This document shows positions 58,330 through 64,000 of a stretch of 64,000 nucleotides of DNA, piece after piece (position 1 is the stretch's first letter; each line of letters starts with the position of its first letter). Made by a program: the position numbers and the translations under genes. The notes under the pieces are model-generated. The model did no database searches and had not been told where the DNA came from. It saw only the letters and a program-made list of their open reading frames with translations. The stretch is from the NCBI GenBank assembly GCA_008711295.1, contig VUYV01000145.1, forward strand, positions 2,137,748-2,201,747. Direction: 5' to 3'. This DNA comes from Anarhynchus alexandrinus. Taxonomy: Eukaryota > Chordata > Aves > Charadriiformes > Charadriidae.

Positions 58330-58792
58330 TGGAGGCCCCAGAGGAGGGCCACAAAGATGATCAGAGGGCTGGAGCACCTCTCCTATGACGACTGGCTGAG
58401 AGAGTTGTGGTTGTTCAGCCTGGAGAAGAGAAGGCTCTGGGGAGACCTTACAGCAACTTTCTGGTATATGAGGAGGCCCTACAGGAAAGCTGGAGAGGGA
58501 CTTTTTACAAGGGCATGTAGTGATAGGATGAGGGGTAATGGCTTCAAACTGGAAGAGGGGAGATTTAGATTAGATATTGGGAAGAAATTTTTCACTCTGA
58601 GGGTGGTGAGGCACTGGAACACGTTGCCCAGGGAAGCTGTGGGTGTCCCATCCCTGGAAGTGTTCAAGGCCAGTTTGGATGGGACTTTGAGCAACCTGGT
58701 CTAGTGGGAGGTGTCCCTGCCCATGGCAGGTGGTTGGAACTCAATGATCTTTAAGGTCCCTTCCAACCTAAACCGTTCTATGATTCTATGAT
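58330..58792 (+). mobile_element. CR1 LINE, 3' part (longest copy)
   Basis: CR1 copy of about 460 bases in plus orientation. It starts GGAGGCCCCAGAGGAGGGCC and runs through AGAGGGCTGGAGCACCTCTC, CAGCCTGGAGAAGAGAAGGC, CACTGGAACACGTTGCCCAG, GGTTGGAACTCAATGATCTT and the tail CGTTCTATGATTCTATGATC. The open frame at 58357-58704 is the CR1 end and not a host gene. It abuts an older CR1-like remnant on its right. Confidence 0.93.
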
Positions 58793-58794
58793 CA

Positions 58795-59460
58795 TGGAAA
58801 CTGGAGACTGACGGATGTGGTTTCCATCCCTGGTAAGATGACAGTGTCTATAATAAAGAAGAAGATCTCTGAGTACATGACTAAGCATCACCTGAGTCAG
58901 GAGAATAACCTGCTGTATAATGGTGCAAATAAGCGAGTGTATGAAGGGGAACCAGAGGGCATAACACATCTGGACTTTCAAAAAAGCCAACTAAGTTGTC
59001 AGGGGAGTTGAAGAAAGTTTCTTTTATGAATGGAAAGCTGATAAAGGCTAGGAAGCAAGGAGTATCATGTAATGGTCACTTTTCAGAGCGGGGAAGATTC
59101 ACTATTCAGACCACCGGTGCTGAGACCCATTTTGTTCAGTATTCACCAGTGTCTTATGAACAGAGACCAAAAATGCTAGGGCTGCTCAGCTGGGAGAGGA
59201 AGGCTGACAGGAGGGTGTGTTTGGGTTATGTAAAATTACAAAGTTGGTAAATAAGCTGAAAGCAGGACAATAGTTCACCTGAAGCCTGCAATACGAGAGC
59301 TGAGGGGCACTGACTCGAAAAGGTACTTCTCTACATAAAAGGCGAGAAACTTCTGTAACCTGCTGCCAGGAGGTGACAGTATTTGCAGGGACAAAAAGGG
59401 TTTTCCTAGAGAAATTAATGGGCCATAGATTCATAAATAGATTCGGAAAGGATTCAGGTG
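58795..59460 (+). mobile_element. Degenerate older CR1-like LINE remnant (reverse transcriptase to 3' end)
   Basis: Behind the younger CR1 copy, the plus strand shows fragments that resemble a decayed CR1/L3-type reverse transcriptase. The frame at 58817-59011 has SIPGKM and THLDFQKS, reminiscent of the conserved VPGK and LDFSKAFD motifs. Near 59118 there is a GTGCTGAGACCCATTTTGTT sequence, reminiscent of the VLGPILF motif. Beyond 59280 it resembles older CR1 tails (CTGCTGCCAGGAGGTGACAG). It has many breaks and cannot be active. The family assignment is by eye. Confidence 0.55.
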
Positions 59461-60144
59461 CTGGTGGAGTATGGAACAGAGACTTCAGAATCGGGCCAGG
59501 CTAGGTGCCCTCCCCAGACATCATCTCTTACACCACTGCTGGAGACTCAATGTGGGCTGCAGAGACCTTTGGTCGGGCCCTGCAGGGGACCTCTTCTGCT
59601 ATGTTCAGAGTTGGCACAGGTGCCAGGAAATGACCGCTGTGCCCCAGTTAATTCTCCAGTCGTCATTTAATCCCATCGCAGAAGTTGCTGTGCTGTCAGC
59701 AGCTGGCAGTCCCTGGAATAACAGGGAAGCTGGGTGTGGGATTTCAGGAGCACTCGCAGCAGGAGGGAGGTCCCCTGAACGGGGCAAGGGGCACCTTGGC
59801 CTCTCTGAGGTCAGAGCTTCTTCAGCAGCACCAGCCTGGGGGTGCCTGAGCTCAGCTTACTGATTTTTCATCTGAACCAGTCCCTTCAGAATTGAAACTC
59901 GCTTTCTACTTTTTTCCACTTTACTTTCTCACTTTTTTCCATGGTGTGTTCTTTGAAGGAAAGAGTATGAGGAGAGATGAATGTGATTAGGGAAGATGTT
60001 TAATGAAAACGAATAGTCAAGTTTCCCTTGCACAGGCATTGCTAAATGTGTTCTGTATCCGAGTATTGTAACTTTGATTTAGTGGCAGAATTTTGCCCTG
60101 GCAACATAGATGTTTTGGGTTTGTGGTTGGTTTGTTTGGTTTTG

Positions 60145-60159
60145 TTTTTTTTTTTTTTT
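60145..60159. repeat. Poly-T run after GTTT-rich sequence
   Basis: 15 consecutive T bases preceded by GGTTTGTTTGGTTTTG in the upstream intron. This looks like simple low-complexity sequence. Confidence 0.85.
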
Positions 60160-63100
60160 CTAAGTTTGTGTCCAGATATCATCAATCTGCACTGAAAAGT
60201 GTAATTTCAGTAAAGGACACTCACCCTTGTGAAAACATATTTGATGTTTTTTAGCCAATATTCCTCATTTGAATCCCATTAAAGCCTCCAGTTAGGACTC
60301 ATTACTTTAGTTCAGATCCTTTTTGATTCTCAAAGACTTTGCTTATGTTGCTGCATTTTTTTTATAGTCATACAGAACCTATTGCACAGCAATTGCTTAT
60401 TTCTACAAAGCTGTGATTTGGCCAAAGAACTCTGCGGCAGGTAGAATATGATAAGGAAAGGAAAAAAAAAGTCCATTTCTTTTGCTGTGGATCTTTAAAT
60501 AGATTAAACACCAATAGTTGTAGAGCTAAAGGTGGTTTTTCATAGTAATATTTGCTGTAAAGAAGAGAGTATTTAGTATACAGGAAACCAGATTATTTTT
60601 TTTTTTTAACTAAAAGAGTCTAAAATACAGAAAGTTTGACTATGAGGAACAGGAGGAGGAAGGAAACTTGGTGAGAGCACAGAAGCTGAGAGCAAATGAG
60701 GGCAGGGTGGTGGGCAGCTGCTGGGGAGATGGCCAGATCTCGCACTCCTCTCTAGCAGGAGTGCACTAACTGGGAGGCACACGGTGTGAGCTGGGAGGCA
60801 CTGGAAGGCTATCACAGTTTTAAAAATAGTTTGCATTTGTCGTTATTCAAAGAAAAAGTGATTTTAATGTACCACAAGAGAGAGATGAGAGCGTGGCACT
60901 GAGCACTCAAGAAAGAGCAATTCTGTGTCTGAAGCACTGGCGGAGACCTCAGGTGGGCTGCATTCAGTTGTAGCCTTCATCACGCTCTTTGTTTGTGCTC
61001 TGAGCAATTCACCTCTCTTGTCCTCAGCTCTCCAAACAACATATGGTTATTATCAGAATAAATCCGTTATTGGTTTCCAAAGCTCAGATACTATTGTGAT
61101 GAACAGAGCAGGGCAGCAGGGGAGCTGATGTTGCTCCTTAAATCTGCAGTGTTTTTCATCTTCTAAACCAAAGAGAAGTGCTAAAAGGCCCTTTTACCCC
61201 AAAGACCCTGTTAGCTGAGCGCTTGAGGCACTTCTGTAATTTTTCTCTGGTTAGTGATTATGTAAAAGTGGCTTTATCTTATTTAACAAGTCGGAACTCC
61301 TGTGGGTATTTAGAATCATATTTTTACAGTGATTTAAAAAAAAAAAGTGTCCTTATATTTTATGTTCCATCAGCTTGCATCTCCAACAAAACTGCTGACT
61401 GCAATAAGCCTGTGAGACATCTCTGAAGGCAGGGAGGACACCCTCCCTGCTGCTCGTGGGTGATTCTCAGGGCTGGGTGTCACTGCTTTGGTAGCTTGAG
61501 AAAAGTGTTTTGCTCCTGAATGGATTACCTTTGATGGAGAAGTAATGATGAGGAAGAAAATTGAATTCCATTTATGGCAATTTTTGTGAAATTGGATTTT
61601 AAAGAAGTGCTTTGGTGTAGGAGTTCCAAGGGCTACTCTTGATCCCGGTATTCATACATGCTTTAGAATGAAAGGCATCATTTAGGGTTCGTGACGTAAA
61701 TCGGACGTGATTGTTCCCAGCCTTCCCTGTCTCAGTGGTTTGTTCAAATGTACTCACAAAATTGCAGAAACGTTTACTGATATTGGTGCCTACTTTTTCA
61801 AATAAAGAAACTCAGTATAGTTTTTGTTTCGGTGTCCTTTGAAAAAAAAGGAAGACTGAAATAAAAATCTCTAGAAAATACTTAATGATGTGTATCTGAG
61901 GACATCAAACACTGAAGCTAGCAGAAAATTGCTGCCTGTCTTTACAGAACAGTGAGACATGGTAAAGGTCATGAAAACAGATACAACCATGCAGTTAGAA
62001 ATATTGCGACTAGGTGTTATAATACTCTACTTCTGGTAAACTATGTTTTAAATTACAGTACGTGAAAATTCTAAGCTAAATTATTTCTATCTGCCCACGC
62101 TAATACAACCTTTATTTTCATAAAGCAAAAGTCAATGCAGAGGTGTCCCTTCTTCATGGACGCTTCAGCTTCAGAGGAAGTAATCCAATGTAATAGCAGC
62201 CTGGCTTCTAAAAGCTTCTATACGAGGCTACAGCATATAACCATTCATCCATTGGTACACCAGCAGGAGCTTGTCAGATGAGAGAGTGGCTGGAGTGTAT
62301 TTTCCTATGTTCGCTTTAGCTGGTCCTACTACTCTGCTCTCACTGAGTACCATCAATCAGGGTGACCATATCTACCTGGCCCTTACTGTAACTGTCTATA
62401 CTTTACACACATGAAAAGTACATGAAAAGGTGCCATGGGGGGATACTCGGGAACAGTTTTTGGCACTGAGCTCCTGCACTCATCTGCTTGGAAAGTAAAG
62501 CTGGAACCACTTTGTACTGGGACACAAATGGTACTAAGGCAAGTTTCCCAGCAAAAAAAACCAAACATACTTTTCTGTAAATGAATATAGCTGGAAATCT
62601 AAAAGGTGGGAATCTGCCCCACCTTAATTTAGGAACCTGAACTTAAGAGAGAAGAGCTCCTTCTAATGGTTTTCAAAGGCACCAGCTTCATTAAATGTGC
62701 CATTTGGGCAGTTATTTTAGACAGATTATTTCATTGTATGGCTAACACGTAGTGCAATTTAGGCAGGCTGGACCTCCTCCTTGGGAAACTAAGGTAGCAG
62801 ACCGGTATTCTGTCTGTCCTCTAGAATTAAAGGAGAAAGACAGGACATGCCACAGAGTGATGCAGAGCACCTGTGCTAGGCACCTAACGCTCAGTGGTGT
62901 GGGGATTCTCCAGGGCAAAAAAAAAATGAATACCCAGCCCTGCTTCTAGTGCAGTCACTACAACAAAAAACCCCCCAAAAATCCTAGGGTCTGAAATATT
63001 GTCTGTGAAATCTGCAAGTGTCCTCAGAACCTGGTTAAGAATTCTGAATATTACTTTGCAGCTAAAACCAGTCTTTCTTACAATATAGCAGGAACTGGGT

Positions 63101-64000
63101 TTTTTTCCCCTTATTTATTGTTCTCCTGAGAGATAGTCTTGTAACAATTGTTTATGCAGAAAGATTGCACAAAAATAAATAAATTATATAGGTAAAGAGA
63201 TGCAACTGGTTTACATTGCTGTGCAGTCTGTCTGTATTTATTGCTGGGCCTGTAGAGATTGGCGTGAGGTATAATATCTGGGTGTAGATTTAGACCTCCT
63301 TAAATGTGGGAGATGCCCTCATATCTGAGATTACAGAACTGTGTAGCATTGCCCATACCAGCATGCCAAAACTTATTGGTGTCCCAAAATACCAGTAGTA
63401 AAAAAAGTACTTCAGCATAATGACTTAAAAGCCAGGAGATTTACATGTTTCAACTTTTTCACCTTTCAGGTTTATGATTTCAAGTCTTCTCTCTCCAGCC
63501 ACTGTAGATGACATGCAGTAGTATTATCTGAAAAGAATTCCTTATGGAAGAAGGAGATGCGGCACTAAAAAGAAACACGAAGTATTGTGTAACTTCTACT
63601 AAAATAAAGACAACCGTCAACCTAGAGTAATGAGAAGAGCAACAAAACTCAGTTCCTGATCCAGTTTGGGTCAACACAACCCCTCTGTGTCAGAGTTTTA
63701 GTTTGTAGAACTTGTCCTGTATGAACGAGTGAAGTGGGAGTTGATGTTTTGCCAGAACCACCTGGCCCTCTACTTTCTCTGGGCATCACTTGTCTTAGTT
63801 TACTGCGGGAAATGCGGCTGAGCAGGCGTGAGAGCAACGGCAGCCCTTCCTCGCAGCCTTGGCCTGACTTCCTACATGCCTCTTGAACCAGCTGCGCAGG
63901 GAATGGAAACGGAGTGGCCGCGTGTTGCAAATTTTTGATAGTAGAACAGTTAGGACAACAACTACTAAGTTAAAACATAACTAAGAGGGAGAGAAATACC

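Larger units (their letters stand above)
56878..64000. other. 5' intron sequence upstream of exon w1
   Basis: This stretch should lie inside the LAMA4 intron before exon w1. I looked on the minus strand for the missing first-half LE exon, with its pattern of cysteines around CxCNGNSNEC, and did not find it, so it probably lies beyond the right edge. What can be seen is a CR1 copy (58330-58792), an older CR1-like remnant directly after it (58795-59460), a poly-T run at 60.15 kb, and AT-rich unremarkable sequence. An open frame of 93 codons on the minus strand (63649-63930) has no recognised homology. Confidence 0.6.

Noticed and set aside
58357..58704. 115-codon plus-strand open frame
   Set aside because: It is entirely the 3' part of a CR1 LINE copy, not a host gene.
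1..64000. CRISPR arrays, operons, phage or other prokaryote-type systems
   Set aside because: The window is spliced vertebrate DNA with CR1 repeats; there are no direct-repeat/spacer arrays and no dense coding.
57000..64000. Search for the missing first-half LE exon and signal-peptide exon of LAMA4
   Set aside because: No cysteine-rich open frame with the CxCNGNS-type pattern was found on the minus strand, so these exons are taken to be outside the window.

Overview
The window is vertebrate nuclear DNA, almost certainly from a bird. It has long introns with canonical GT/AG splice sites, AT-rich sequence, several CR1 LINE fragments ending in the octamer-type tail ATTCTATG/ATTCTGTG, and a few very old MIR- and L3-like remnants. 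No Alu, L1 or B-type repeats were seen.

One gene fills the window on the minus strand: LAMA4, the laminin alpha-4 chain. I placed 28 consecutive coding exons, 27 complete and one cut by the left edge. Every junction keeps the reading frame, giving about 3,958 coding bases (about 1,319 residues) with no frameshift or stop. From right (5') to left (3') they encode: laminin-type EGF (LE) repeats (56.9-43.4 kb), the coiled-coil domain II/I (42.1-18.5 kb), LG1 (17.3-13.2 kb), LG2 (12.0-5.2 kb) and LG3 (4.1 kb to the edge). The signal peptide and first half-LE exon lie beyond the right edge. LG4-LG5 and the 3' end lie beyond the left edge. The LG and LE exons are very close to human LAMA4. The coiled-coil exons keep the same lengths and phases but have diverged strongly in sequence.

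The rest is intron. It holds at least eight CR1 copies or fragments (13.0, 21.8, 28.9, 34.0, 39.3, 41.5, 54.9 and 58.3 kb), two degenerate older LINE remnants (7.3 and 58.8-59.5 kb), MIR-like SINE relics (6.0 and 19.0 kb), several microsatellites, two short perfect palindromes and a few GC/CpG-rich islets. One islet at 39.1 kb carries a strong CTCF-like motif. I see no second protein gene, RNA gene, CRISPR array or prokaryote-type system.

The most interesting structure is a pair of closely similar CR1 copies in opposite orientation (28.9 and 34.0 kb) that flank three coiled-coil exons. This arrangement can promote RNA hairpins, editing or exon circularisation. All comparisons with human LAMA4 are from memory; no search was run.
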